Positions 1 to 10,057 of a stretch of DNA of 64,000 bases are shown here, one piece after another. The stretch's first letter is position 1; each line of letters begins with the position of its first letter. A program made the translations under genes and the position numbers. Source of the stretch: Desulfolutivibrio sulfodismutans DSM 3696 (lineage in GTDB: Bacteria; Desulfobacterota; Desulfovibrionia; Desulfovibrionales; Desulfovibrionaceae); assembly GCF_013376455.1 (NCBI RefSeq), contig NZ_CP045504.1, positions 3,369,001 to 3,433,000 on the forward strand, given 5' to 3'. The notes below the pieces were generated by a model. It saw only the letters and a list, made by a program, of their open reading frames with translations, was not told where the DNA came from and searched no databases.

Positions 1-1603
1 GTACGGCCCCGGACTCCATGTTGGCCAGTTCGATGAGGTTGTCCACGATGGACAGGAGCTTTTTGGCCGACTGGAAGGTGATGTCCCAGCATTCGGCCTG
101 ATCGGGCGGCAGGGAGGTCGTCTGGGCCAGTTGGGACATGCCGAAGATGGCGTTTAAGGGGGTGCGCAGTTCGTGGCTCATGTTGGCCAGAAACTGGGTT
201 TTGGCCTGGTTGGCCTGTTCGGCCTGCTTTTTGGCCTCGGCCATGGACTGTTCGGCCAGTGTGCGGAAGGTGGTGTCCAGGACCGTGGCCACCAGCACGT
301 TGTGCCCCGGAACCGGGAAGCTGGCGATGGTGACGTGGCGGCGTTCGCCCTTGGCCGTGGTTATGGGCAGATCCTTCCAGGACATGCGGCCCGGTTCGCC
401 GCTTTGCACGTCGGATAAGATGCGTTCCCGGATGGCGGTTCTCTCCCGGGGATCGGGAAAGAGGCTGCCGAAATAGCCGTCCAGGGTGGCCAGGGCCTCG
501 GGCGGCCAGCCGAGAATCTCGGAATAGCGGGGGTTTTGGAAGGTGGCCAGGCCTGAGTCCAGGAGGCGCACGCTTACGCCGATGGGCAGGCTGGTCAGGA
601 CGACCTCCATGAATCGGCGGCGTTTGAGCAGTTCCTCTTCGGCCAGCTTGCGGTCGCTGATGTCCCGGGCCACGGAGAAGATGCGCTGCTGCTCGGGCAG
701 GGGATGGGAGGCGAACGACAGCCAGGCGTAAGAACCGTCTTTTGTGCGGTAGCGGGCCTCGAAGTTGCGCACGGGGGAGCCTTCCACCAGCCGTTCCCCC
801 ATGGCCAGGAAGGCCGACAGATCGTCCGGGTGGACCAGCTCCACCACCGGACGGCCCACAAGGGCCTGGCTGGAATAGCCCAGGGTCCGGGTCCAGGCCG
901 GGTTCACCTGCTGCAGGACGCCCGCGTAATCGGTGATGCTCAAAAGATCCATGGAGTGGTTGAACAGCCGGTCCCGCTCCCGGGCCAACTCCCGGGCGGC
1001 GGTCACGTCGGAGGCCATGAACAAAACACCCGTGAGCTCGCCGTGGCCATCGTCGATGGGGGCGGCGTGCAGGCTGACTTCCAGGAGGGAGCCGTCCCGG
1101 CGCATCCGGACCACGTCCAGGTTGGCGGGAGGGGCCTTGGCAAAGGCCCGGGCCAGGATGGCCTCGAATTCAGCCTTGTGCTGTTCCGGCACCGTGGGCA
1201 GCGGCCGTCCCATGACCTCGGCCTCCTTCCAGCCGAAGAGCCGCTCGGCCGCCGGGTTCCAGAGGCTGACGCGGCCTTCCCGGTCCAGGAGGTAAATGGC
1301 CAGGGGCGCGGCGTTGACGACGGAGGCCAACCGGTCCCCGGCCGCCGCAATCTCCCGCCTGGCTGCGAACAGGCTGTCCGTGTGTCCCCGCTGGCCCGCC
1401 TCCACCCGGCGCAGCAGCGCGTACAACAGCAGGCTGGTGGCCATCACGAAGAACCAGCCCTTGAAGGTCTGCATGTCGGCGATGGACTGGGGATCGCGGA
1501 AAAGCGCCGTGACGGCCAGGTCGGAGAATAGAATCCAGGCCCCGGCGGCCAGGAAATAGACGGCAGGGATGAGAAGGACGTATCTGTTGCCCGGCTTGAA
1601 CAT
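1..1603 (-). CDS. PAS-domain sensor histidine kinase, 3' part cut by window edge
   Basis: The frame is open from an ATG at 1603 to the left edge (about 534 codons), so the kinase catalytic domain lies outside. The N-terminus has two membrane segments (about residues 8-28 and 48-66) separated by a short loop that ends in FKGWFF, an arrangement common in bacterial sensor kinases. Three PAS-type domains follow, at about residues 90-215, 216-340 and 350-470, the first two with the typical LFGWKEAEVMG and TLGYSS signatures. A coiled linker leads to the H-box MSHELRTPLNA, which carries the phospho-accepting histidine, near residue 515. A receiver domain may follow outside. The gene is divergent from the GTPase at 1798. 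The ligand is unknown; PAS domains suggest a cytosolic redox or small-molecule signal. Family confidence is high. Confidence 0.88.
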   Translation of the reverse strand, partial: MFKPGNRYVLLIPAVYFLAAGAWILFSDLAVTALFRDPQSIADMQTFKGWFFVMATSLLLYALLRRVEAGQRGHTDSLFAARREIAAAGDRLASVVNAAPLAIYLLDREGRVSLWNPAAERLFGWKEAEVMGRPLPTVPEQHKAEFEAILARAFAKAPPANLDVVRMRRDGSLLEVSLHAAPIDDGHGELTGVLFMASDVTAARELARERDRLFNHSMDLLSITDYAGVLQQVNPAWTRTLGYSSQALVGRPVVELVHPDDLSAFLAMGERLVEGSPVRNFEARYRTKDGSYAWLSFASHPLPEQQRIFSVARDISDRKLAEEELLKRRRFMEVVLTSLPIGVSVRLLDSGLATFQNPRYSEILGWPPEALATLDGYFGSLFPDPRERTAIRERILSDVQSGEPGRMSWKDLPITTAKGERRHVTIASFPVPGHNVLVATVLDTTFRTLAEQSMAEAKKQAEQANQAKTQFLANMSHELRTPLNAIFGMSQLAQTTSLPPDQAECWDITFQSAKKLLSIVDNLIELANMESGAV

Positions 1604-1797
1604 GGGGGCGTCCAGGGCCGAAGTGTTTTTCGTATCTAAACAAAGATATCCCAGGGGTGGGGAGAAGACAAGATGAAGGGCGGCAGAAGGGATACGGGCG
1701 GCATGGCGGGTGGCCCTACCGCCGGGCAGGGTCGCCGTCACGGCGGCTCGATTTTTGTCCGGGGATGCGCTAGTCCTGTCCAAACGACGGAGACGGC

Positions 1798-3264
1798 ATG
1801 GAAAATCACGATCACGCCCCGGATTTGAAAAATCTCGAAGAGCAGTTGCGCCGGGAAAATCCCCTTCTGGTGGACGCGGTGGCCTCTTTTCGAAAGCTCG
1901 ACTTCGTGGGGCGGCGGCTCGGGCTTTTGCCCAAGGGGGGCTCCTTTGCCGCGCGCATCGCCTGGTGGCCGCTGGTCGCCGTGCTGGGGCCGTTTTCGGC
2001 GGGCAAATCCACCTTCATCAACAACTATCTGGGCCACTCCCTGCAACACACCGGCACCCACGCCGTGGACGACAAATTCACGGTCATCTGCTACACCACC
2101 GAGCCCTCGTCCCGGGTCTTGCCCGGCGTGGCCCTGGACGCCGACCTGCGCTTTCCCTTCTACAAAATGAGCCAGGAGCTGGAAAAGGTGGAGGCCGGGG
2201 AGGGCGGCCGCATCGACGCCTATCTGCAACTCAAGACCTGCCCGGGCGAGCGGGCCAAGGGGCTCATCCTCATCGACTCCCCGGGGTTCGACGCCGACGC
2301 CCAGCGCACGGCCACGCTGCGCATCACCGACTACATCATGGACCTCTCGGATCTGGTGCTGGTCCTTTTCGACGCCAACCGCCCCGAGCCCGGGGCCATG
2401 CGCGACACCCTGCGCCATCTGGTGGCCGGGACCGTGAACCGCAAGGACTCAAGCAAGTTCCTCTATGTCTTAAACCGCATGGACGTGACCGCCCGGGAGG
2501 ACAATCCCGAGGAGGTGGTGGGGGCCTGGCAGCGGTCGCTGGCCCAGCATGGGCTCACGGCCGGGAGGTTCTACCGGGTCTACAGCCCCGAGGCGGCCCT
2601 GCCCATCGCGGACGAGGCCCTGGCCAGGCGGTTTGCGGCCAAACGGGACAAGGATCTGGCGGAAATCCACGGCCGCATGGCCCAGGTGCGGGTGGAGCGG
2701 GCCTACCGCATCGTGGGGGCCCTGGAGAAGATGGCCCGGGAGATCGAAGACGATTTCGTGCCCCGCATCCGGGCGCTTGCGGGGCGTTGGCGCACAAGCG
2801 TGTTGCGCTTCGATGCGCTTTTTTTCGGAATCGCCGCCGCCCTGTGCGTTGCGGCCTCGTTTGCCTCCGGGCCTGCCGCCGGGGGGAGTTTCCTGCCCGG
2901 GTGGCTGGACTGGATCTTTTCCGCCTCCTGGCGGGCCTGGCCCTTTGCGGCCCTGGTCCTGGCCGGGGCTGGATTCGTCCATTTCAAGGCCCGGGGGCTG
3001 GCCGAGGGCCGCCTGCGCCGGGCCCTTGCCCGGGAGAATCCGCCCGGGGCCCTGCGCGAGGCCCTGGAGCGGGCCATGGACAAAAATACCGCATGGTGGC
3101 GCAGCATTTTCGCCTCGGAACCGGCCGGGTGGGGCAACGCCTCGCGGCGGCGCGTCCGGGAGGCCATCGCCGGGGCCGAGTCCCTGGTGCAGGCCCTAAA
3201 CGACCGCTACGCCCAACCCTCGGGGCCCCGCCCCGAGCCGTCCGACACCCCAACCACCCTATGA
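1798..3264 (+). CDS. dynamin-like GTPase with C-terminal membrane segments
   Basis: This 488-residue protein has a dynamin-family GTPase domain: P-loop GPFSAGKST at about residues 63-71, G3 motif DSPGFD near 160, and G4 motif NRMD near 226. Two hydrophobic segments (about 340-358 and 380-396) follow, suggesting membrane anchoring instead of a full dynamin stalk. Bacterial dynamin-like proteins remodel or protect membranes, but this one lacks the second dynamin gene often paired in tandem. The start ATG at 1798 is preceded by a GGAGACGG stretch. The stop overlaps the start of the aminotransferase (ATGA), so the two are translationally coupled although no functional link is obvious. The GTPase call is firm; the cellular role is not known. 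Confidence 0.85.
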   Translation: MENHDHAPDLKNLEEQLRRENPLLVDAVASFRKLDFVGRRLGLLPKGGSFAARIAWWPLVAVLGPFSAGKSTFINNYLGHSLQHTGTHAVDDKFTVICYTTEPSSRVLPGVALDADLRFPFYKMSQELEKVEAGEGGRIDAYLQLKTCPGERAKGLILIDSPGFDADAQRTATLRITDYIMDLSDLVLVLFDANRPEPGAMRDTLRHLVAGTVNRKDSSKFLYVLNRMDVTAREDNPEEVVGAWQRSLAQHGLTAGRFYRVYSPEAALPIADEALARRFAAKRDKDLAEIHGRMAQVRVERAYRIVGALEKMAREIEDDFVPRIRALAGRWRTSVLRFDALFFGIAAALCVAASFASGPAAGGSFLPGWLDWIFSASWRAWPFAALVLAGAGFVHFKARGLAEGRLRRALARENPPGALREALERAMDKNTAWWRSIFASEPAGWGNASRRRVREAIAGAESLVQALNDRYAQPSGPRPEPSDTPTTL

Positions 3265-4415
3265 AGACACGAAAAATCATGAATCCCGCCTGCAAGGACA
3301 TCACCTCGTTTCTGGTCATGGACATCCTGGAAAAGGCCCAGGGCCTGGAGCGCCAGGGCCATCACGTCATCCACCTGGAGATCGGCGAGCCCGATTTCGA
3401 CACCCCGGACTGCGTCAAGGAGGCCGCCTGCCGGGCCATCCGCGACGGCAAGACCCACTACAGCCACAGCCTGGGCCTGATCGAACTGCGCGAGGCCATC
3501 TGCCGCCACTACGCCGCCGAATACGGGGTCACGGTCAAGCCGCAAAACATCGTGGTCACGGGCGGCACCTCGGCAGCCCTGTTTCTCCTGTTCGCCGCCT
3601 TCGCCAAGCCCGGCCAGGACATCTTCCTGACCGACCCGGGCTATGCCTGCTATCCGAACTTCATCCGCTTCACCGGGGCCAACCCGGCCTACATTCCGGT
3701 CACCGAGGAGGACGGCTTCCAGTTCAACCCGGACGTCCTGGCCGCGCGCGTCAACGAAAAGACCCGGGCCATCCTGGTCAATTCGCCCGGCAACCCGTCC
3801 GGGACGGTGATCAGCCGGGAGAACATGCGGCGCATCTGCGGGCTTGGCCCGGCGATTATCTCGGACGAAATCTACCATGGCCTGGTCTACGAGGGGAAAG
3901 CCAGCAGCGCCCTGGAATTTACGGACAACTGCTTTGTCCTAAACGGCTTTTCCAAGCTGCACGCCATGACCGGGTTTCGCCTGGGCTATCTCATCGCGCC
4001 GGAAAAGTACCTGTGCCTTCTTCAGAAGTTGCAGCAGAACTTTTTCATCTGCGCCTCGTCCGTGGCCCAGTGGGCCGGGATCGCGGCCCTGACCGAGGCC
4101 GGGCCGGACATCGAGCGCATGCGCAAAATCTATGACGAGCGGCGCAGGTTTCTCGTAGCGGGATTGCGGGAGCTGGGGTTTGCGATCCGGGTGGAGCCCA
4201 CGGGGGCGTTTTACGTGCTGGTCAACGCCCGGCATCTGGGCCCGGACTCCCTGGCCCTGGCCCACGACATCCTGGACAGGGTCCACCTCGGGGTGACCCC
4301 GGGCATCGACTTCGGCTCGGGCGGCGAGGGGCATCTGCGGTTCTCCTACGCCAATTCCCTGGAGAACATCGCCGAGGGCCTGGCCCGGCTGAAAAGGTAT
4401 ATCGCGGGACGGTGA
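3261..4415 (+). CDS. class I/II PLP-dependent aminotransferase
   Basis: This 384-residue fold-type I aminotransferase shows the family marks: GEPDFDTP near the N-terminus, GGTSAA for cofactor phosphate binding, SPGNPSG near residue 175, the DEIYHGL strand, and the PLP-binding lysine in GFSKLHAMTGFRLGY near residue 231. The frame stays open for 517 codons upstream, inside the GTPase gene, but the ATG at 3261 overlaps the GTPase stop and gives a protein of normal family length, so I chose it. An alternative start is the second Met (codon 7). The enzymes of this branch act on aspartate, alanine or aromatic amino acids; the substrate cannot be read from sequence alone. Confidence 0.88.
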   Translation: MKTRKIMNPACKDITSFLVMDILEKAQGLERQGHHVIHLEIGEPDFDTPDCVKEAACRAIRDGKTHYSHSLGLIELREAICRHYAAEYGVTVKPQNIVVTGGTSAALFLLFAAFAKPGQDIFLTDPGYACYPNFIRFTGANPAYIPVTEEDGFQFNPDVLAARVNEKTRAILVNSPGNPSGTVISRENMRRICGLGPAIISDEIYHGLVYEGKASSALEFTDNCFVLNGFSKLHAMTGFRLGYLIAPEKYLCLLQKLQQNFFICASSVAQWAGIAALTEAGPDIERMRKIYDERRRFLVAGLRELGFAIRVEPTGAFYVLVNARHLGPDSLALAHDILDRVHLGVTPGIDFGSGGEGHLRFSYANSLENIAEGLARLKRYIAGR

Positions 4416-4546
4416 GGATATCGGCGCACAGGGGCGGCGGATGTCGGCCCCGGGGCCATGTCCCGCGTGAGGGCGGACGTGATCCGAACGGGTTGCCGGA
4501 GGCCGGGTGAAAGGCCCGCAAAAATGTCGGAGGAAGGGGGGGCAAG

Positions 4547-5857
4547 ATGGTCGGACGCACGCTTCGGGCGGTTTTTTGTACGGCATGTTGCGTCCTGGCG
4601 GGGGTTGCGGCCCATGCCGCCCCGCCGGGCCCGAACGCGCCAGGAGCGCCAATTGCGCCAATTGCGGACGCCGCCACGAAATTCGACGCCCACGCCACCG
4701 CCTTCCACTATTTTTTTACGGAAGGGGACATGGATTTCCACTTCGGGAATCTGGTTCTCGGCTCGGCCGTCAACGGCGGGGTGGAGATCGGCGAGGCCTT
4801 TTACGCCGCCTCGCACATCGCTGACGGCGACGCCGCCAGTTGGCAGACCCAGTGGGCCGAACTGGCCGGGCGTCTCGCGGCCCGGGGCGACGCCTCCCTG
4901 GCCGCCGGGCACAAGGTGAGCGCCCGGGAACAGTATCTGCGCGCCGCCTACGCCTGGCGCATCTCCCTGGTCTCCATGCTGCCGGACAATCCCGGATTCA
5001 AGGAGCGGGGGGCCAGGGTCCGGGAGCTCATGCGTAAAGCCGGGCCGCTTTTCGATCCGCCCCTGGACTATTTCGAGGTTCCCTTTGCGGGCACGGTGCT
5101 GCCGGGCTACTTCCGGGCCGTCCCGGGCCCGGGGCCGCACAAGACCCTGTTTATGATCGGCGGCGGCGAGACCTTTGCTGAGGATCTGTATTTCTACATC
5201 GCCCCCCAGGCCTTTGCCCGGGGCTACAACTTCGTCACCGTGGATCTACCCGGCCAGGGACTTATGCCCCTGGAGGGACAGGTCTTTCGCACGGACACGT
5301 ACGTTCCCCTGAAGGCGGCGACGGATGCCATCCTGGCCCGCCCCGAGGTCGATCCCGCCCGTTTCGCGGCCTACGGCATCAGCGGCGGCGGGTTGTTCGC
5401 GCCCCAGGCCGCCCAGCACGACCTGCGCATCAGGGCCGTGGCCATGAACTCCGCCGTGGTGGACGCCCATGCCCTGTTTTCCACCATGCCCGCCGCAAAG
5501 ACGACGGCCCAGGACATGGCCTCCTGGTCGTCGTTCCACAGCGGCGTGGTGCAATCCATCTGCTGGCGTTACGGCGTGGCCATGGACAATCCGGCCGGGC
5601 TGGTGGCGGCCAATGCGGGCAATGCGTTCGACCCGGCGAAGATCGCCGTACCGGCGCTGATCATTGTCGGCGAGGGGGAATACGCCAGCCAGGAGGTGCA
5701 GCGGCAGCAAAAAATCGCTCTGGACGGGTTTCCCCATCCCGCCAAAAAGATGGTCGTCACCCCGGCCGACGAGGGGGCGTCCAACCACTGCATCATGGAA
5801 AACCGCAGCCTGGTGGGGGTGGTGCTCTTCGACTGGCTGGATGCGGTGCTCAAATAG
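4547..5857 (+). CDS. secreted alpha/beta hydrolase
   Basis: The protein has 436 residues. It begins with a basic N-terminus and hydrophobic stretch ending in VAAHAA, a good Sec signal peptide (cleavage near residue 24), so it likely acts in the periplasm. A helical cap-like region of about 150 residues precedes the hydrolase core. The nucleophile elbow is GISGGG (serine near 279), a candidate acid residue sits in VGEGEYAS, and a candidate histidine lies in SNHCIME near 413. This layout (long N-terminal helical part, then core) resembles FrsA-like and 2,6-dihydropseudooxynicotine-hydrolase-like enzymes. It lies alone, with 14 bp between its stop and that of the convergent glycosyltransferase gene. 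Substrate unknown. Confidence 0.8.
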   Translation: MVGRTLRAVFCTACCVLAGVAAHAAPPGPNAPGAPIAPIADAATKFDAHATAFHYFFTEGDMDFHFGNLVLGSAVNGGVEIGEAFYAASHIADGDAASWQTQWAELAGRLAARGDASLAAGHKVSAREQYLRAAYAWRISLVSMLPDNPGFKERGARVRELMRKAGPLFDPPLDYFEVPFAGTVLPGYFRAVPGPGPHKTLFMIGGGETFAEDLYFYIAPQAFARGYNFVTVDLPGQGLMPLEGQVFRTDTYVPLKAATDAILARPEVDPARFAAYGISGGGLFAPQAAQHDLRIRAVAMNSAVVDAHALFSTMPAAKTTAQDMASWSSFHSGVVQSICWRYGVAMDNPAGLVAANAGNAFDPAKIAVPALIIVGEGEYASQEVQRQQKIALDGFPHPAKKMVVTPADEGASNHCIMENRSLVGVVLFDWLDAVLK

Positions 5858-5871
5858 GCCAAATGCGGCGT

Positions 5872-7650
5872 TCACAAAGAAGAAAAACCTGGCCATGGGA
5901 GACGCAGCAGATCCTCTATGCAACAGACATGGTCGCATGGCAGCAATGAAAGGAGATAATCATATGCATCCATGTATTGCGAACTGGCCAGGATTACGGG
6001 GTGGGAGCCGATAAATTCCGGTATCTTGCGAGACGAAAGAAAAAACCAGTTTGGATTTTCCGTTCTCCCCAAAGAGTAATGACGTTTCCACGCCCCACGA
6101 GGAAATCGAGCCGAAAGGCGGGCGCTTATATCCTCCATCTCATCGGTTAAAGCCAATACCGGTATCTCTTGTCCCTCGGAAGCCATATCATTCAGGCGTT
6201 GCAGGGTTTCTGCCCGGGAGGCGGCTTTGTGATATTTCTCCACCAGCTTCAGGCACAACTGCAGGCCATCCTTCGGCGACTGGAGGGGATGCAGGAAGGT
6301 AATGAGCTTTCCGGCCGAAAGAAGCTGGGTGGCGGCCGGAGAGTCGGGAGGCCCGGAGACGATCATTCGCGCCTGGGGAAGGAGCGCCTCACTGCGTTGC
6401 GTGTGGAGGCGGATATACTTCCTTACGGAGACCGAGTGGATTTCCTGGCGGTTGTGGCGGGCTTTTTCCATGGCCTCCCGCAAGACTCGACGGTCGAGCA
6501 ACGGCTCCTGAAGAAAATCTTCAGGAGCGGCGGTGGCGAAGATACTTGGATCCAGAATTCCCGAGCCGGTTACATTGAAAAAGGCTGTACGGTTTTTCCT
6601 GCTGATTTCCTGGGCAACGGTTTCCGCCTCATTGGCTGTTGCCATAAATTGGAGTGTGGTCTCGCCCACTTGACCGTCAATCATTCGTACAGGAAAGTGG
6701 CCGTTACGGACTGCCGCTATTTCGGTGAAGTGGTCGAAATTGACAGGTTTGACATGGGAGGCGTTCTGGAGGCCGCCATTGAAATATTTCGAACCCGAGT
6801 AGGATAAGTCGGCGCCAGCCAGCAAAACAGTTTTTGGACAAAACAACTCCACAGCGCCAAGAGTCGGGATAAGGGAGCTGAGCCAGGAACAGCGCATGTC
6901 GTACGCTTCTTTGAAGGCTTGAGGGAGAAATGTGTCGATAGCGAAAGCCCCGGCGAATCGGGAGGCGTATTTTTTAACCGGTGCGCTTGAAAGCATCAGC
7001 AGCCAAGAATGAGAGAAGTCCATCTCTGGTTTATAAAAGGTGGCCTGCTCCGGGTGGGTGTCGAGTTGGACGACCACGTCCGGAACCACGCCGCAAAAAT
7101 GGCAGAACTCCAGGGAGCGGGAAATGCACACGACCAGGAAGCGCGCTGCAAGTTCCGCGAAATGCGGGCGCAGGCCGACCAGGGACGGGCCGGGGGAAAG
7201 GGCCAAAACCGGACAAGACAAACCCATATCCTGAATGGCCTTGGCCCTGGGGTATGCCATGAGAAACGGAAGGTTCTCCAAGACATTACACCGGTAGGCC
7301 AGGTCGGCAAGCGGTCCCTTGTCATGCCCTAAATCGAAAGGGTCAGGGGTGGACGTGTCCTGCTTGGGAAACCAGACGTATTTTGTGTAGTTGAAGACGA
7401 GACTTTTTTGGATTTGGCGGACCCAAAAAAAAGCTTCCCTCACGAAGTGTGAAGAGACGAGCAGGGTGACGCCATGACGCATGAGGAAAGGGTTGAGGCG
7501 ACTGATGACGGAGAGCGAGGCCCCATCGACCTCGGAAAAGCGTAAGATATTCTCGGCGGGTACTTCGGCGCCCGGGTCGCATGCCCCGAGCATGACAACG
7601 AGGGATGCGCCGTCATAATTGTCCAATACGTCTAATTTCGTGGTAAACAT
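5872..7650 (-). CDS. MptE-like (DUF115) motility-associated glycosyltransferase
   Basis: The 592-residue protein has the core of the MptE-like/DUF115 family, with SPGPSL followed by a strand reading VVCISRSLEF and then DVVVQLDTHPEQ. This is the family often annotated as motility-associated factor glycosyltransferase and linked to flagellin glycosylation. The frame extends upstream to 7872, but the Met at 7650 starts the recognisable sequence and has AGAGGG about 13 bases upstream. Base composition is visibly lower in GC than the neighbours, with many A/T-ending codons, suggesting transfer. No flagellin or sugar-biosynthesis gene is adjacent. The function is inferred from the family only. Confidence 0.75.
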   Translation of the reverse strand: MFTTKLDVLDNYDGASLVVMLGACDPGAEVPAENILRFSEVDGASLSVISRLNPFLMRHGVTLLVSSHFVREAFFWVRQIQKSLVFNYTKYVWFPKQDTSTPDPFDLGHDKGPLADLAYRCNVLENLPFLMAYPRAKAIQDMGLSCPVLALSPGPSLVGLRPHFAELAARFLVVCISRSLEFCHFCGVVPDVVVQLDTHPEQATFYKPEMDFSHSWLLMLSSAPVKKYASRFAGAFAIDTFLPQAFKEAYDMRCSWLSSLIPTLGAVELFCPKTVLLAGADLSYSGSKYFNGGLQNASHVKPVNFDHFTEIAAVRNGHFPVRMIDGQVGETTLQFMATANEAETVAQEISRKNRTAFFNVTGSGILDPSIFATAAPEDFLQEPLLDRRVLREAMEKARHNRQEIHSVSVRKYIRLHTQRSEALLPQARMIVSGPPDSPAATQLLSAGKLITFLHPLQSPKDGLQLCLKLVEKYHKAASRAETLQRLNDMASEGQEIPVLALTDEMEDISARLSARFPRGAWKRHYSLGRTENPNWFFLSSRKIPEFIGSHPVILASSQYMDAYDYLLSLLPCDHVCCIEDLLRLPWPGFSSL

Positions 7651-7912
7651 ATACGCGTCATGGCCCTCTGATCCACCTCGAGTAGTGTCTGTTTCCCTGG
7701 CGCCAGAACCCATTGGCCACGCCTCTTGCGCCAGTGGAGTATGCCAGAACCTTGGGATTTTACAACGGGCAGTTCCGGGCGCCTGTCTGCCGGGCGACCC
7801 CGTGGCGCATCCCTTGCCTGGCGGGCTTTTCTCCTGCGCCCCTTGACTTCGCCCCTTCTCGCGGGCAAGCAATCCCGACGCCTATACCACCCCCCGAGAG
7901 AGGAACGCGAGC

Positions 7913-9826
7913 ATGGCTGAAAACATCACCCGAAAGATCATCGCCGCCCATCTGGTGAGCGGCGACATGGTTCCCGGCAGCGAGATAGGTCTGCGCATCG
8001 ACCAGACCCTGACCCAGGACGCCACCGGCACCATGGCCTACCTCCAGTTCGAGGCCATCGGCATCGACCGGGTGGCCACGGAGCTTTCCGTCAGCTACGT
8101 GGACCACAACACCCTGCAGATGGGCTTTCGCAATCCCGACGACCATCAATATCTGCGCACCGTGGCCGCGCGCTACGGCATCATCTATTCCCCCCCGGGC
8201 ACCGGCATCTGCCACCAGCTGCACCTGGAAAACTTCGCCAAACCCGGCAAGACCCTGGTCGGCTCGGACAGCCATACCCCCACGGCCGGAGGCATCGGTT
8301 CCCTGGCCATGGGCGCGGGCGGCCTGTCCGTGGCCCTGGCCATGGCCGGGCAGGCCTATTTCCTGCCCATGCCCAAGGTCGTGCGCATCTGGCTCGACGG
8401 CCGGCTTACCGGCTGGGCCACGGCCAAGGACGTGATCCTGCACCTGCTGGGCCTTTTGACGGTCAAGGGCGGCGTGGGCAAGGTCATGGAATACGCCGGG
8501 CCGGGCGTGGCCACCCTGTCCGTGCCCGAGCGGGCGGTGATCACCAACATGGGCGCGGAGCTTGGGGCCACCACCTCGATTTTTCCCAGCGACGCCGTGA
8601 CCCGCGATTTCCTGGCCCGCATGGGCCGCCCGGGAGACTTCAGCGAGCTTGTGGCCGACGATGGCGCGGCCTACGACGACGAGGTCGTTATCGACCTGTC
8701 GACGCTGGTTCCCCTGGCCGCCGCGCCGCATATGCCCGACCGCATGACCCCGATAAAGGCCCTGGACGGCATGAAGGTCCATCAGGCGGCCATCGGCTCC
8801 TGCACCAACTCCTCCTACGCCGACCTCAAAACCGTGGCGCTTCTGCTCAAGGGCAGGCGCATCCATCCCGAGACCGACCTCATGATCTCGCCGGGCTCCA
8901 AACAGGTGCTGTCCATGCTGGCCGCCGAGGGCCTTTTGGCCCACATCATCGACAGCGGGGCCAGGCTTCTCGAGTGTACCTGCGGCCCGTGCATCGGCAT
9001 GGGCGGCTCACCCACCTCGGGCGGGGTGAGCGCACGCACCTTCAATCGCAACTTCGAGGGCCGAAGCGGCACCCAGGACGCCCAGGTCTATCTGGTCAGC
9101 CCGCAGACGGCGGCCATGGCCGCCCTGCGCGGGGCCTTCACCGACCCGGCCACCTGGGGCGACGCCCCGGCCAGGGTGGAACTGCCGGACAGCGTGCCCA
9201 GCATCACAGACCTCTTCCTCTTTCCGCCCGTCGACGGGGCAGCGGTCGAGATCGTGCGCGGCCCCAACATCAAGGCCCTGGAGAAGTTCGCGGCCATGCC
9301 CGAGGTGATCGAGGCCGCCGTGGCCTTAAAGGTCGGCGACGACATCACCACGGACCACATCCTTCCGGCCGGGGCCCAGATCACGGCGCTGCGCTCCAAC
9401 ATCCCGGCCATCAGCGAGTTCATCTTCAGCCGGGTGGACGCGGGCTTCGTGGCCCGCATCAAGGAACTGGGGCAGGGGATCATCCTTGGCGGCGAGAACT
9501 ACGGCCAGGGCTCGAGCCGCGAGCATGCCGCCCTGGGGCCAAGGCATCTGGGCGTCAAGGCGGTCATCGCCAAGTCCCTGGCCCGCATCCATCGGGCCAA
9601 CCTGGTCAACTTCGGCATCCTGCCGCTGATTCTGGCGGACAAGGCCGACTACGACCGCATCGCCCAGGGCGCGGTCCTGCGCCTTGCCACCGCCGACATC
9701 CGTCCCGGCGAGGCCGCAGCCGTCGCGGTCGAGGGCGGCGAGCCGGTCATGGTCACAAATGATTTGACCCGGAAGGAACTGGACATTATTTTGTCCGGCG
9801 GCCTGCTCAATACCGTCAGGCGGTAG
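7913..9826 (+). CDS. acn: aconitate hydratase
   Basis: This 637-residue protein has the full aconitase layout: the N-terminal three-domain core with VGSDSHTPTAGGIG, the cluster-binding cysteines in GSCTNSS (near 296) and CTCGPC (near 355-360), then a C-terminal swivel domain with GENYGQGSSREHAA. It converts citrate to isocitrate through cis-aconitate with a [4Fe-4S] cluster, in the cytosol. The length fits the short, mitochondrial-like form instead of the 890-residue AcnA/AcnB proteins. The ATG at 7913 is preceded by GAGAGAGGA. It appears monocistronic. Isopropylmalate dehydratase is a related family, but the large and swivel domains are fused here, as in aconitase. Confidence 0.93.
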   Translation: MAENITRKIIAAHLVSGDMVPGSEIGLRIDQTLTQDATGTMAYLQFEAIGIDRVATELSVSYVDHNTLQMGFRNPDDHQYLRTVAARYGIIYSPPGTGICHQLHLENFAKPGKTLVGSDSHTPTAGGIGSLAMGAGGLSVALAMAGQAYFLPMPKVVRIWLDGRLTGWATAKDVILHLLGLLTVKGGVGKVMEYAGPGVATLSVPERAVITNMGAELGATTSIFPSDAVTRDFLARMGRPGDFSELVADDGAAYDDEVVIDLSTLVPLAAAPHMPDRMTPIKALDGMKVHQAAIGSCTNSSYADLKTVALLLKGRRIHPETDLMISPGSKQVLSMLAAEGLLAHIIDSGARLLECTCGPCIGMGGSPTSGGVSARTFNRNFEGRSGTQDAQVYLVSPQTAAMAALRGAFTDPATWGDAPARVELPDSVPSITDLFLFPPVDGAAVEIVRGPNIKALEKFAAMPEVIEAAVALKVGDDITTDHILPAGAQITALRSNIPAISEFIFSRVDAGFVARIKELGQGIILGGENYGQGSSREHAALGPRHLGVKAVIAKSLARIHRANLVNFGILPLILADKADYDRIAQGAVLRLATADIRPGEAAAVAVEGGEPVMVTNDLTRKELDIILSGGLLNTVRR

Positions 9827-10057
9827 GAGCCCGGCCACATCACGAAGGAAGGCCCCGGCCGCCGCATCTCAGGCGACCACGGCGGCGGGGCTTCACTGCG
9901 GCAAGCGCACCCGCCGCGTCCCCACGGCTCTCCGGCCTTGAGCCGGGGTGGGGCTTGGCGGGCGCGCGTTGCGATTTTTTTTCGCCAGGCCGGTTCGACG
10001 CGCCGTTTTTTTTGCGCCTTTCCACGCCGCAAGCGTATCCCTTTTAAGGAGAAACCC

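Noticed and set aside
1710-3260. Long open frame upstream of the aminotransferase, giving a 901-residue protein
   Set aside because: It lies in another frame across the dynamin-like gene and reads as Arg/Gly-rich shadow; the ATG at 3261 gives the normal length.
9827-10057. T8 runs before ppiD as intrinsic terminators of aconitase
   Set aside because: The preceding stems are short and imperfect; I could not define a convincing hairpin.
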